A stretch of DNA of 64,000 nt from Siphonodentalium dalli (taxonomy: Eukaryota > Mollusca > Scaphopoda > Gadilida > Siphonodentaliidae). The position numbers were made by a program, and so were the translations under genes. Positions 9,060-20,637 of the stretch are shown here, in pieces. The notes beneath the pieces are model-generated. The model was not told the origin of the DNA and did not search any database. It was given only the letters and a program-made list of their open reading frames with translations. Numbering within the stretch: the stretch's first letter is position 1; every line of letters begins with the position of its first letter. Where the stretch lies: contig CP136063.1 in NCBI GenBank assembly GCA_032622095.1, positions 281,785,426 to 281,849,425 on the forward strand, given 5' to 3'.

Positions 9060-11375
9060 ATGCCTGGAAACTGCGTCTTCTGTGACAAATGGGTCACGGA
9101 TACGCGATTTGAAGCGTGGATCGAACGGGTTCCAGGGAACCGAATGAAGGCGAAATGCTGACTGTGCGTCAAAACAGGAAAGTTGATAGATATCGCCAAC
9201 ATGGGCGAAGCGGCACTTATTAGCCATGCCAAATCAAACACCCACATCAATGTCATAACCAACATGAATAGTAATGGAACGAAGATGGCAGATTTTCTAA
9301 AAAAAACTAAAACGCCAGATCAAAATGAAAAAACAAAACCTGTCTCCATAAGTGAGTGTGTTGCAACTTCAAAAGAGGTTTTGCAATCTGAGATTCTGTG
9401 GACTCTACACACAATTGCAATACACTCATCTTATAATTCGAATTCAAATGCGAGTGACCTATTCAAGAAAATGTTCCCAGACAGCACGGTCGCTAGAAAT
9501 TTTTATTGTGGTGAGAGGAAAACCGCCTACCTTGGGGTATTTGGTCTTGCTGAATACTTCAAAAAACAGCTGATTTCGTCTGTGAAAACGAGTGGTCCAT
9601 TCGTACTTTTGTTTGATGAAAGTTTAAACAAAAAGAATCAACAGAAGCAAATGGACATCCACATACGGTACTTTAGATAGAAAGATGCCACTGTTATGAC
9701 AAGGTATTTGACGTCGGTGTTTGTTGGTCATGCCACTGCAGATGACATGGTGAAGGAGTTCGAGACTGTTATAAGTGACCACCCTTTTGATGTCAAGAAA
9801 TTGTTACAAATTAGTATGGACGGACCCAACGTAAATTGGTCATTCTATGACAAGATTCTGTGCATTTTGAAAAATGATTATGGAAGACCTGCCCTGATTA
9901 ACACTGGTTCGTGCGGCCTGCACACACTGCATAACTGTTTCAAAACTGGTGCTGAATGGGATGTGTCGTCAGTGCTTTCAAGCATGTACTATCTGTTCAA
10001 AGATTCTCCTGCTCGAAGAGAGGACTTCATGAAAAGCAACACTTCTGGAAAACTCCCTTTGAAATTTGTCAAGCATAGGTGGCTCGAAAATGTCCCTGTG
10101 TGCGATAGAGCACTTGATATATGGAGTGATATTGAAAACTATGTTTCTAAAGTGAAGAAAGGACTACTGCCTACACCAACTTGTAAGTCTTACTCTACTA
10201 TTGCAGATGCAGTGAGTGACAAACTCTTCATATGTAAAATGACATTCTTCAGAAGTGTTGCATCACAACTGCAGTCATTTTTAACAGTATATCAAGGTGA
10301 AAGCCCTCTTCTTCCATTCATGGCAGATGACCTCACAGATATATTGAAGGGACTCATGCGCCGCTTCATGAAATATGATGTATTGTCTTCCGCCCACAAC
10401 ATAGCAGACATTAAAGTAGAAGAGAAGAAGAATCAGCTGAATAATAATAAAGTTGAAATTGGAATCTCAACTGAACGAGCCCTGTCAAAACTGCAACTTG
10501 ATAAAGACAATTCACAAATGATGCTCCTGGAATTCAAGGGTGGTTGTAAGGACTTTCTGATAGCTGTAACAATGAAAATGCTCAAGAAGTGTCCACTAAA
10601 ATACTCTGTAGTTCGAAATGCTGTTTGCTTGAACCCAGGGAAAATGGTCACTGATCCTGGATTATGCAGAAATAAGTTTGATAAAGTGCTAAACAGCTTA
10701 GTGAGTGCGCAGTATGTTAAGGAAAGTGACTGTGAGTTGATATCCGGAGAGTTCACTAAATTTCTTGATAAGATACCGGACATTGGATCAGAAAACTTCA
10801 CCAAATTCAAAAAGCAAACAGACAGACTGGAGACATTTCTGTGTAAATATCTCAAAGATGACTATTCTAATCTTCTTCAAGTGGTTAAAATCATATTGAC
10901 ACTCAGTCATGGACAGGCAGCTGTTGAACGTGGCTTCTCGGTGAATAAGCAGGTTGAGGTGGAGAATCTATCTGAGCGCTCAATAATAGCACAGCGAATG
11001 ATATGTGATCAAGTGACTGATGTTGGTGGTGTGCAGAACGTCATCATCAACAATGAACTTTTAATGTATGCCAGCAGCGCCAGGAGTAAATATATGCAAT
11101 ATCTTGATGAGGAAAAACAGTTGAAAGTGAGAGAGGAAAGAAAAAGAAAACAAAAGACATCTATTGAATGTGTTTAGGAACTGAAAGAAAAGAGGAGGAG
11201 AACCGAAAATGACATTGAGAGACTAAGTATTGATGCTGATAAAGCTGAACAGAATGGTAGTCTAACTCTCATAACTGAATCCAACAGTTTGCGAAGGCGC
11301 TGTAAGGAAAAAAGTGAAATTTTGAAATCTGTAAATGAGGAAATAGATAAGAAACTGTTAGAACTTAAACAATAG
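9060..11375 (+). pseudogene. hAT transposase broken by three in-frame stop codons, no frameshift
   Basis: One reading frame of 772 codons runs from ATG 9060 to TAG 11373-11375. It is interrupted by TGA at 9159, TAG at 9678 and TAG at 11175. In order it shows: a BED-like zinc finger at residues about 5-65, whose second cysteine pair (KC-stop-LC) contains the first stop and whose histidines lie in SHAKSNTH; the first catalytic aspartate in LLFDESLNKK; the second in ISMDGPNVNW; the CGLHTLHNCF motif; RWLENVPVC; and the dimerisation-region signature LSHGQAAVERGFSVNK. The last 65 codons after the third stop are highly charged and coiled-coil-like. A functional copy would cut and paste DNA in the nucleus. 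The three nonsense changes without any indel point to decay by substitution. Confidence 0.85.
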
Positions 11376-11440
11376 AACATATACCATTAACATGTTACAG
11401 ACTGGCAGCATTATAACTTATACGTTAAGAAATAGAACTA

Positions 11441-11841
11441 TACTCTCGTGTCTGGAATAAACATGCATGCATGCACGTTTATTAAATTTCAGAAGATTTT
11501 CCACCCTGCACGAAGCTTAATCCAGTCTGCACTTTTATTTCGGGCATTGTAATTCAGGGAAATCTGTGATTTATGAGGTTTGATAGACTTAAAAAATTAC
11601 TTAACTTACAGTTTAATACACCATGCAGTTCTTGTAAGATTTTCCACTCTATATGATTTTCAAATTCCAGCATATTTTCTACCATATACTCTGCCCTGTA
11701 CAATTATTTGAATCCCTACAGTACTACTACTAGCATATTGCAAGACGATTTCTGCACTTATATTAATTCTGGTCAATTTTTCCACCCAAGTGACCCTGCA
11801 ATTATATTCCAGACTGCACTTTTATTCCAGACACGAGAGTA
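11441..11841. mobile_element. MITE with TA target duplication, nested in the hAT element
   Basis: Terminal inverted repeats of 19 bp (CTCTCGTGTCTGGAATAAA and its complement) bound 11443-11839. TA precedes at 11441-11442 and follows at 11840-11841. The interior is AT-rich, non-coding and has repeated TGCACTTTTATT motifs. The ends resemble those of the MITE at 31533-31893 (13 of 19 terminal positions shared), so the two form a related family. A TA duplication fits Tc1/mariner-type mobilisation, but no transposase is present to test this. Confidence 0.8.
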
Positions 11842-12333
11842 GTATATTCATGGGTTGGAAGTTGATAGATATAATATATACTGTTACATGTATGTTTCAA
11901 TTATTTAATTTGTTGAAGTACAGTACAATCAACATTTCAGATATATAAGGTTTTTCCATTGACCAAGTACATGGTATGGTATGAACACGATATTGATACT
12001 TTCTTATGCTTAGGGTTTTATACTCAAGCATGATGTGCTTGAACATTAAACTCTGGGTATATCTATTTATGATTTATTGTTCATATCAGCTTAATTAGTT
12101 AAATGCATCTTTGCAGATAAAGAGCTCATTTTAACTACCGTATATGTGTGCTCTGTTTAAACAATCTGGAAATTTATATATTGGTCTTCCTCATTGTTTA
12201 GCTAGGTACGAGGTATGGAAAAGTTATGGAATTTTTTCACTGAAAAGTCTTGAAAAATTTGTCTGAAAGTCTTGAAAAAGTATGGAAAAGTTATGGAATT
12301 TTACTCTCAGCTAGGTGTATGAACCCTGAAAGA

Positions 12334-13261
12334 ATATGCGCATACTTATTTATTTAAATGTGATTGCCCGGTTACCATCACTCAATGGACCAGGTTGTTG
12401 AAAACAGTGATAAAGACTGTTTGTTGACAGACAAGACACTAGATGCCATGAATCACAAAAGACTATCAATTTTGTTTCTATATATATACGCATGAACAAT
12501 CGTGTGACAAAATAGTAAGGCAATTTATTGTACTAAGAAATTTCTCGAATTACCTGGAAAAGTTTTGGTGGGGATAGCTGACCATATGCCATTATTTCCA
12601 TGAATTGAAAATAGGATAAAGGACTGCACTGTCACTGCAGGTACTTCCCACAGTTTTTCAACTGGCTCTATAATTATTTTTGTTTGACTTAGTCAAACAG
12701 GATAATTGTGGATGAGGGTATCTGAATTGAGCACATCTCACTTTTTAGATACAGAATATAGCCAAGTATATAACGTCATGCATGACGCCATCTGGCCTTT
12801 CTTGAAGTTTCTATGTGGGAATGCACAAAGTTTCCCACCCATCACTCCCTTTGGTTAAATTTGTATAACGTGTGTCTGCGGGATGTTTCAAATTTAGTAG
12901 ACAGTTTTAGATATTTCAGTTTAATTGATACTGCAGTATTAATTCAACAATACCTCTCATTTCTGTAAATTACATTATGTTCTGTTAAATACTCATTACT
13001 GATTCATAGAATGTAGCTATGCATATAGATCGTCGAGAAAATATTGGAACATTTATACTGCTTGTTCATTTACTCCCTTGCTCGCAATTACTACACAATT
13101 ACTAGCAATTCCATACTTCACATGGAAAAGTATTGGAAGGAAAACTGACTGCGTGACATGGGTTGATGCTCCAAAGGGGTAAAATCACTACCGTACTGGA
13201 TCTTAATACTCAATGTAATTAAATTGGTAAAAATGTGTATCAATTGGCAATCTTGATATAT
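12334..13261. other. AT-rich spacer, no gene seen
   Basis: About 0.9 kb between the hAT element and the long-inverted-repeat element. Only short frames, no conserved motif, no repeat unit recognised. Confidence 0.45.
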
Positions 13262-14525
13262 AGGCCAGGCAAATATGGACATAGGTGTCGCCTCGAGAGG
13301 GAATTTATGGGACCTACATTTTTGGTTAGCGTAAATACTAAATTTTCGGAATCCGTATGTTGGATATGTCAGATAGGCGGACTTTTTTCTCACAGCGTGG
13401 TTTTCTTGAGGCACCCGATGAAAAAATCCGTCATTTTTAAAATAAAGCCGACATTATTGACAGAGTATTTTCACACATTTTGAGAAGAAATATTCGTCCA
13501 ATTTTGATACCTGAGAGTGGGGCGATAACCATAGTAGGGTAATACATGTAACCATTGAATCTCGGAATGACAATCATGACGTCATGTGACGTCGACTAAT
13601 ATTTTGGGTGAGACAAGTATGACGATTCACGCAAAGCGTTGTCTTTCGTTTCTTTTAAATCACAAAATAAGATGGGTATGCCACATTGTTTTATACCGCG
13701 TGAAACCACTGTCAATTGGCTATATTTTGATATATAACTTATCGCTGCAGGCCGCATTATTTTTTATCAGAGGCAGAAAAATCAACCCTCCCCCTAAAGT
13801 TAAGATGCGCCATGCTGTGGTATAAGGCACACATAACTCACGGTTACATGTCAATAGGCTTAATTAACACAACGACCGTTGAAAGTCTACTAAAGAATGT
13901 AATAATATATAAGTTCCTGTCTACAAACTCGAACATTAAAGTAGAAACAATATATAATGTACCCCCAGACCAGAAATTTTAATAAATTTTTGAATTTTTC
14001 CTAAAAAATAATATAAAACGCATTTTTTAAATTTTCTGGAAGGCAAAAAAGGAAAAGAATTAGTAAGGATGGACATAATTCGTGTATACGGCAATTTCAT
14101 TCCGCCTTGGATTAAAAAATTACATACTAATCCAAAATGGCTGCCAATATGGCAGCCGCAATATAGGTGGAAATTGGGAAATATGTAAGAATGCACAATT
14201 ACTTGCTTAAATGGCTTAACTAACAAAGCTGTCGTTGATGAACTGCTAAACTATAGTTCAATGTATATATCCCGATTTAAAAACTCGAACAATAAAGTGA
14301 AAATTTTACACAATGTACCTCCTGGCACAAAATTTTGATAAAAGTTTGCTATTTTTCTCCAAAAAATAACCTAAAGCCATTTTTGTCATCTTCTCGGAAG
14401 CCATAAAGCGCAGAATGTAGCGTGGTGGAGATATTTGGTGTGTACTATAATTCAATGTCGTTTTTGGATTACAAAATGGCTTAATAACGCATTTATCGCC
14501 ATTGCCGCCATCTAATGTCTCACAC
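13262..14525. repeat. Left arm of the long-inverted-repeat element
   Basis: Contains at least two related subunits (about 13860-14230 and 14230-14520). Each carries a CTCGAACAATAAAGT-like segment, an AATGTACCYCC segment and a GCCAT-rich doublet (CCAATATGGCAGCC at about 14143). The minus-strand frame at 13936-14226 is not a gene. Its counterpart in the right arm (17683-17922) is similar in sequence only because the arms are homologous. Confidence 0.75.
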
Positions 14526-17379
14526 AACCCAAAGTATTATATTCATTGTATCATGTTACTCTATTTAAAATTTCTACCAGAATGGTGCCCATTATTGACG
14601 AATCTTGCATTCATGAGCATTCGTGCTCAAGTAATCCGTGTCCCTTGAAACAGTTGGCAATTTGAGCGAGGTATTTACAGATGAACAGGATTGTTTAAAA
14701 CGAAGAACCGAGTAACAGTAATACATTGAATGCCTGATAGTTATTTATGCCAGTTACCTTTGACATACTCAATAAGAAATTACTTAAACCCGACAATAGA
14801 AGGTCAATCTCTCTCAAAGGATATTATTCCAAGTGCTACCAGACATGATGGTACATATGAGGTGGATATGTCAAGGATACCATTATCGAAGTCTGGGCTA
14901 GACGAGGTTGATGCGGGTTCACACCCCGACTTGATTGGGCGAAAATGGGACCGATTTTAAAGCTAGATGTGAGATAAGGAACATATTATTTTGCCATCCG
15001 ATAACTACATGACCACTTCGATAAGAAATTATAATTTGTTCACACTCACTGAAGCAACCATATTTGAAGCAGTGATTTTGATTCTGAGTCAGTGCCTCCA
15101 TTAATCTTTTATATATACAATTGCTGTACAATAGCTTCGACCCACAGAAGACGGTCGTGATAACACCGAGTGAATTTTTCCAGACACTAAATCACCATCG
15201 CCGCTTTCATTGACTAGTGTCCAATAACGCAAAGATGAGATTCAGAAAAATATAGCGCTCGTCGTACAAAATTAGTTCAGATTTTGCATCTTCTGAAACA
15301 TTGTTTGATCAGTGATAAACATAAGAATAGTCCAGAATGAGAATCCCTCCTGTGTGTCTGACTTAATTATGCAGTTTCTGTTGAACAAGATCGCCACAAA
15401 GGACCGCTTTATTTGCAATATATGAACGCGATAACCTTCAGAAATATAACTGTTGTTTCCAAATTGGTGGAAAAGTAAACTTGTCTACGTTATGTTACAT
15501 TTGAACGGACAATATTCAGACCAGGAGATCTGCTGCTGTGACAAGCACCATTGGTGTTTGAAACGTAAAACTCATGTCATTAATGTTTCAATCGGGCTTT
15601 ATTCAATATTCGTATTTACAGGCAACACAGGCGGAAAACAATATGGCGAATAATTCCTCGTCCCCACATCGTCCTGATTGAACAAAGACATGTGCATGTA
15701 TTCCCCACACGCTGTTCAGTAAATACTAAATTACGGCTATCGTGTCCAGTTACTGATTTCGCTCAGCACATTTGGAGTTGTTATGGATGAGTTATCGTAG
15801 ATCAGATTCTGGTCTGCACAGAAGTTGTCATTTCTGAGATGCAGAGACAAATTACACAAAGACTCGTGATCCCATTTTGTCTTACCCATTTGCACATCAA
15901 ACACTATCACAATATAATATCAGGATACGCACTATAGACGGTCCACTCATGTCGCGCATAGTGGGGTATCAAAAGATACATTTGAATTTAACTGTAACAC
16001 ATCTGGTGTTGGATATGACCGGTGGGTGGTTTTCAGACATCCGACCCGCTGGCATCAGCAGGTCCCTAACCGCATTATTTTTGGACTTATCTAGATAGTT
16101 ATTATACGCTTTCTGGTATCAACCTTTGTATGGCATGTATACAAATAATTGCAATTGTCGTCCTTTTCATTTTGTTGTCATTATGAGCTAAAAGTTACAC
16201 TGGGATACCAAACGTTCAAAATGTATCAGTCTACATGATAAAACTCCATGCCAATTATCCGATCTATATGTTGTTTTCTGAGTGTACAGCCTTTCAGAAG
16301 TAATCCTACCTACTCATCAGCATAGAAAGATATGGGTATTATGAGTGTTCATCTAGCATGGGATAACTGTCAGTATTTGGGGTACCTCATCTTACAAGCA
16401 ATTGTTCAGTCACTTCGAGTGCAAATGAGGTGACACGAGACTCCAGTACCATACTATACAGTGTAAGATACAATCGAAATGTATAGGAACATAGTTTGAC
16501 AGTTGTATGGGATTGACCACATCGCTGGTATTTTCGTTGTTGGAAATGTCGCTTAGAGCCTTGACTTTGCTTTGCAACTTATCTACTGCTAGTACAAGCA
16601 AATGCATCCCACCGTTAAGCAGCTGACAAACTACAAGAGGGATATCAACAAGGTTTACATCTCATTGTGCGAAATATGTGTCGTGGAAAATAATCCAGTA
16701 AATGTTAGAATACAAAATTCAACGATTCTATTGCGTGATGGTGAAACAGAACGAACGTGTATAATGTGATGGTTTGATAATTTGCGGACTGGGCAGCAAT
16801 TTCTATTGGTCAGTGAGATCCATTTATACTTACTTTTAGAACGGTATACATGAGATCCAATGTATCAGTAGCTCCGTTCTTGTAATCACGCCTCGTTGAT
16901 AGAGGGTAACCAACGATTCGTATCAACATGAGTTATTTGATGAGGTGTATATATCCGAATTGGTTAATTGGTTAATTATGTTATTCGTGGTCGCATTTTG
17001 TTACAAATAGCCATAGAGAGTGCAAAGTATGCTTAAATATCGTGTTAGATGTAATATAACCCACACAATTCCATTATTCTTTTCGCAAAGATAGTCAGAC
17101 AGCCATCTGCCTTAAACTAATCATGTTCATTGTGAAATAAATTGCACGACATGCCACCGATTTTGAAGAACAAATCTTACTTGAGCGCGAATGAATGCAA
17201 ATTTTGTCGATCCTCTCACTCGTGGGTACAATCTGGTTGTCATTTCATTAGAACTGGCCACTGTTACGTGATAGTATTGCAAAAATGATATGAATCTATT
17301 AGGACTATTGGTTTTATAAGACATTGCATTGCGATGGTGGTGTTAATTGCGACGTGACAGATTTTACAATTTCCATCCA
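14526..17379. other. Interior of the long-inverted-repeat element, no gene recognised
   Basis: 2.85 kb of unique-looking AT-rich sequence. The longest frames are under 80 codons and none shows a conserved domain. If the element once carried a transposase, it is deleted, heavily decayed or split into exons too short for me to recognise. Confidence 0.5.
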
Positions 17380-18648
17380 TATACCGGCAACCGTTTTGGC
17401 AGCCATTTTGGGTTTAATATGTCATGTACATGTAGTAACCGACGACGGCATGACATTATCGTACATACAAATTATATCCACCCACGCTACATTATTGTCT
17501 TTACGCATTTCTAGAAGATGACAAAAAGAGGTTTTTGATCAGTTTCGGACTAAACTAATTAAATATTTAATTAAAAATTGGGACCAGGAGGTGCTTTGTG
17601 TACCGGTTTCACTTAAATGTTCTAGTCGATGGGTTGGGATATAAATATTACATAAAACTGTAGCAGCTTATCAACGACCGTTGTGTTAGTTAAGCCATTT
17701 TGGCAAGTAATCGTGCGTTCTTACAAATTTTACAATTCCCACCTATTTACCGGCCACCATATTGGCAGCCATCTTGTGTTATTAGGCCAGTTTTTAAACC
17801 AAGACGGAACGAAATTACCGTATACACTAACTATCTCCACCCTTAATCCATTATTTTCATTTTTGCATCCCGGAAGAAGACAAAATGCATTTTTAGATTA
17901 TCTTTTTGGGGAAAAAATCTAAAATTTGTTAAAAAATTGAGTCAGGATGTACATTATGCAATATTGTTACTTTAATGCTCGGCTGTGTCGATCGAAACAT
18001 ATATATTAGACAATACCTTAGCAGTCCATCAACGGCCGTTGTGTTAGTTTCGCAATTTGGCACATAATCGTGCGTTCTGTGTGCCTTACACCACAGCCTG
18101 CAGCCTCTCAGCTTTAGGGGGAGGGTTGATTTTTCTGCCTTTGATAAAAAATAAGGCGACCAAAATCGATAAGTGATATATTATAACATAGCTAATTGGC
18201 AGTAGTTTCCCATGGTATAAACTAATTGGGCATAACCATCTTACTCCTGATCTTATAAGAAACGAAAGACAACGCTTTGCGTGAATTGTCATATTTTCTC
18301 ACCCTAACAATTATTTTACGTAACATGACGTCATAACTGTTATTCAGAGATTCAAAGGCTACATGTATTATCTTACTATTGTTATCGCCCCATTCACAGG
18401 TATCAAAATTAGACGAATATCTCATCTCAAAAGGTGTGAATATTCTCTGTCAAATATGTCGGCTTTATTGAAAAAATGACCGATTTTATCAACAGGTGCC
18501 CCAATAAAACCACGCGGTGCGAAAAAAGTCTGCCTATCTGACAAAGCCAACATACGGATTCCGAAAGTTAAGTGTTCATGCTAACCAAAAATTTAGGTCT
18601 CATAAATTCCCTCTCTAGGCGACACCTATGTCCATATTTGCCTAGACT
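17380..18648. repeat. Right arm of the long-inverted-repeat element
   Basis: Reverse complement of 13262-14525 with moderate divergence. Subunit starts are visible as TCAACGACCGTTGTGTTAG at about 17669 and TCAACGGCCGTTGTGTTAG at about 18029, a spacing of 360 bp. GGCAGCCATTTTGGG (about 17398) and GGCAGCCATCTTGTG (about 17764) are the subunit doublets. Confidence 0.75.
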
Positions 18649-18773
18649 AATATATGTTGGTATATATACCTAAATAATGCATGCATATCAATTGCATCAG
18701 ATTCCCACCCATTAATGTATTGTAAAGAGATCAAAATGAAGGTCCTAGGGTGGGAGAAAAGTTATCAGGATAT

Positions 18774-18858
18774 CATGACCTGAAGTGTGAAATGAAAAAG
18801 TTTGTACATCCCAAGTAACTGTCGCTTCAAGTTTTTCATCTGGCACTCCAGGTCATGA
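18774..18858. repeat. Small hairpin repeat
   Basis: TCATGACCTG and its complement CAGGTCATGA bound an imperfect palindrome whose arms also share GATGAAAAA-like sequence. It is about 85 bp, non-coding, and lies just upstream of the Helitron array. Confidence 0.55.
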
Positions 18859-18872
18859 TGGATAATATATAA

Positions 18873-19521
18873 TCTATTATATATTTTGGGAGATTTGTGT
18901 GTGTCTGTCTGTGTGTGTGTGTGTGTTCGCGATGGACTCGAAAACGGCCAAGCCGATTTCAATGAAACTTGGTATGTGGGGGTACTTTCGGCTGGGGAGT
19001 GGTATGGGCCTATTAATTTGCCTGTGCGACGTGACCTTGACCTTGAAATCGGGTCATTTCAAGGAAACGCCGGAGTATCACGGGATTTCGATGAAAATTG
19101 GTATGTGGGGGTACTTTCGGCCAGGGAGTGGCATGGGCTTATTAATTTGCCCGTGCGACGTTACCTTGACCTTGAAATTGGGTCATTTCAAGGTCAAACA
19201 CCCGAATATCATGGGATTTCGATGAAAATTAGTGTCTGGGGATACTTTCGTATGGGGAGTGTTGTAAGCCTATTCCTTTGCCGTGTGATGTGACCTTGAC
19301 CTTGAAATTGGGTCAATTCAAGGTCAAATAGCGAATTTTGATGGGATTTCGACGAAATTTTATACGTGGGGTTACTTTTGTCCACTGGGTGTTTTGGACA
19401 GGTCAAATCGTGACCCCCGACCTGACCTTGACCTTCAAAATGGACAATTCAAGGTCAAATCGCGCAATTCGCCGAAAAGCAGAGGGGAAACAGCCCGGAC
19501 GAAGTCGGGTCCACCTGCTAG
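18873..19521 (+). mobile_element. Non-autonomous Helitron, unit A of a head-to-tail trio
   Basis: Begins TCTATTATATATTTTGG directly after an A and ends CCACCTGCTAG. The CTAG terminus is preceded by a hairpin, CCCGGACGAAGTCGGG. TC at the 5' end, CTRR at the 3' end, a 3' subterminal hairpin and insertion between A and T are the canonical Helitron features. The body carries repeated CCTTGACCTTGAAAT and GGTCATTTCAAGGTCAA motifs. Frames within it (for example 18886-19293) are by-products of this repetition. There is no Rep/helicase, so any movement depended on another element. Confidence 0.8.
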
Positions 19522-19904
19522 TCTCATATATATTTTGAAGACCTCTGTTTGTTTGTCTGTTTGTATGTTTGTCTGTCATTTATACAAATCTACGATTCTC
19601 GACCGATCGGGACGAAACTTGGTACGTGTGTGTAGTTTGACCAGGCGGTCGTCATTGTCGTATTGGCGAGCCCGTGCGACGCCCGTGCAGCGCATGCGCA
19701 GACCAGATCTCGGAAACGGGTGGAGCTATCGACTTGAAATTTACTATGTGAATGTATCTTGCGCCGGATACAAATTTTATCGGGTGCCGAGCCCGTGCGA
19801 CGCCAGTTTCGCGCATGCGCAGACCAGATCTCGGAAACGGGTGGAGCTATCGACTTGAAATTTGTTTTTTGAATAGCCCGGACAACGTCGGGCTCATCGG
19901 CTAG
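19522..19904 (+). mobile_element. Non-autonomous Helitron, unit B
   Basis: Starts TCTCATATATATTTTGAAG at the very next base after unit A's CTAG, and ends CATCGGCTAG after the hairpin GCCCGGACAACGTCGGGC. Its 5' and 3' ends match units A and C but its interior is different. It contains an internal duplication in which CATGCGCAGACCAGATCTCG and GGAAACGGGTGGAGCTATCG occur twice (about 19690 and 19815). Confidence 0.8.
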
Positions 19905-20637
19905 TCTGTTATATATTTTGGAAGATCTGTGTGTGTGGTGTGTGTGTGTTCGCGATGAACTCGAAAACGGCCGCGCCGATTTTGATGAAACTTGGTATGT
20001 GGGGGTACTTTCGGCCAGGGAGTGCCATAGGCGTATTAATTTGTCCGTGCGACATGACCTTGAAATCTGGTCATTTCAAGATCTCACCCGAGTATCACTG
20101 GATTTCGATGAAACTTGGTATCTGGGGGTACTTTCGGCCGGAGAGTGGCATAGGCCTATTAATTTGCCTGTGCGACGTGACCTTGACCTTGAAATCGGGT
20201 CATTTCAAGGTCAAACGCCCAAATATCATGGGATTTCGATGAAAATTAGTGTCTAGGGATACTTTCATATGGGGAGTGTCATAAGCCTATTAATTTGCCC
20301 GTGTGATGTGACCTTGACCTTGAAATCGGGTCAATTCACGAATTTTGATGGGATTTCGACGAAATTTGATACATAGGGTCACTTTTTCCACTGAGTGTTT
20401 TGGACGGGTTAAATCGTGACCCCGACCTCACCTTGACCTTCACAATGATCAATTCAAGGTCAAATCGGGTAAAACCGGATGGATTTCGACGGGTACTTTT
20501 GTCGGGTACTTTTGGACGGGTCAAATCGTGATCCCACCTGACCTTGACCTTCAAAATGGACAATTCAAGGTCAAATCACGCAATTTGCCGAAAAGCAGAG
20601 GGGAAACAGCCCGGTCGAAGTCGGGTCCACCTGCTAG
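19905..20637 (+). mobile_element. Non-autonomous Helitron, unit C
   Basis: Starts TCTGTTATATATTTTGG immediately after unit B's CTAG and ends CCACCTGCTAG at 20637, followed by T. The body closely follows unit A (repeated CCTTGACCTTGAAATCGGG), with a duplicated ACTTTTGTCGGGTACTTTTG segment near 20490-20515. The hairpin has one change (CCCGGTCGAAGTCGGG). Confidence 0.8.

Larger units (their letters stand above)
8688..12333 (+). mobile_element. hAT-superfamily DNA transposon with 5-bp flanking duplication
   Basis: The ends are CAGGGTTCGTAC at 8693 and GTATGAACCCTG ending at 12328, 12-bp inverted repeats with one mismatch. The CAGGG start is typical of hAT elements. The bases immediately outside are AAAGA on both sides (8688-8692 and 12329-12333). 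No eight-base duplication is present. Subterminal copies of GGAAAAGTTATGGAATT-like sequence occur near both ends (8720-8860 inverted relative to 12215-12305) and are candidate transposase binding sites. The interior encodes a hAT transposase with three stops, plus a nested MITE at 11441-11841. Confidence 0.85.
13262..18648. mobile_element. Long-terminal-inverted-repeat element (about 5.4 kb)
   Basis: Sequence at 13262-14525 returns reverse-complemented at about 17380-18648. The outer ends share AGGCAAATATGGACATAGGT followed by GTCGCCT. The arms are about 1.27 kb and are themselves made of subrepeats of about 330-360 bp, each containing a GGCNGCCATNTTGG doublet. This architecture (long arms with internal subrepeats) is that of foldback or MULE-like transposons. 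No target duplication could be identified and the 2.85-kb interior contains no recognisable transposase, so classification is open. Confidence 0.7.

Noticed and set aside
18886-20256. Plus-strand frames of 100-135 codons with repeated motifs
   Set aside because: They lie wholly within non-autonomous Helitrons and repeat because the DNA repeats; codon content has no protein signature.
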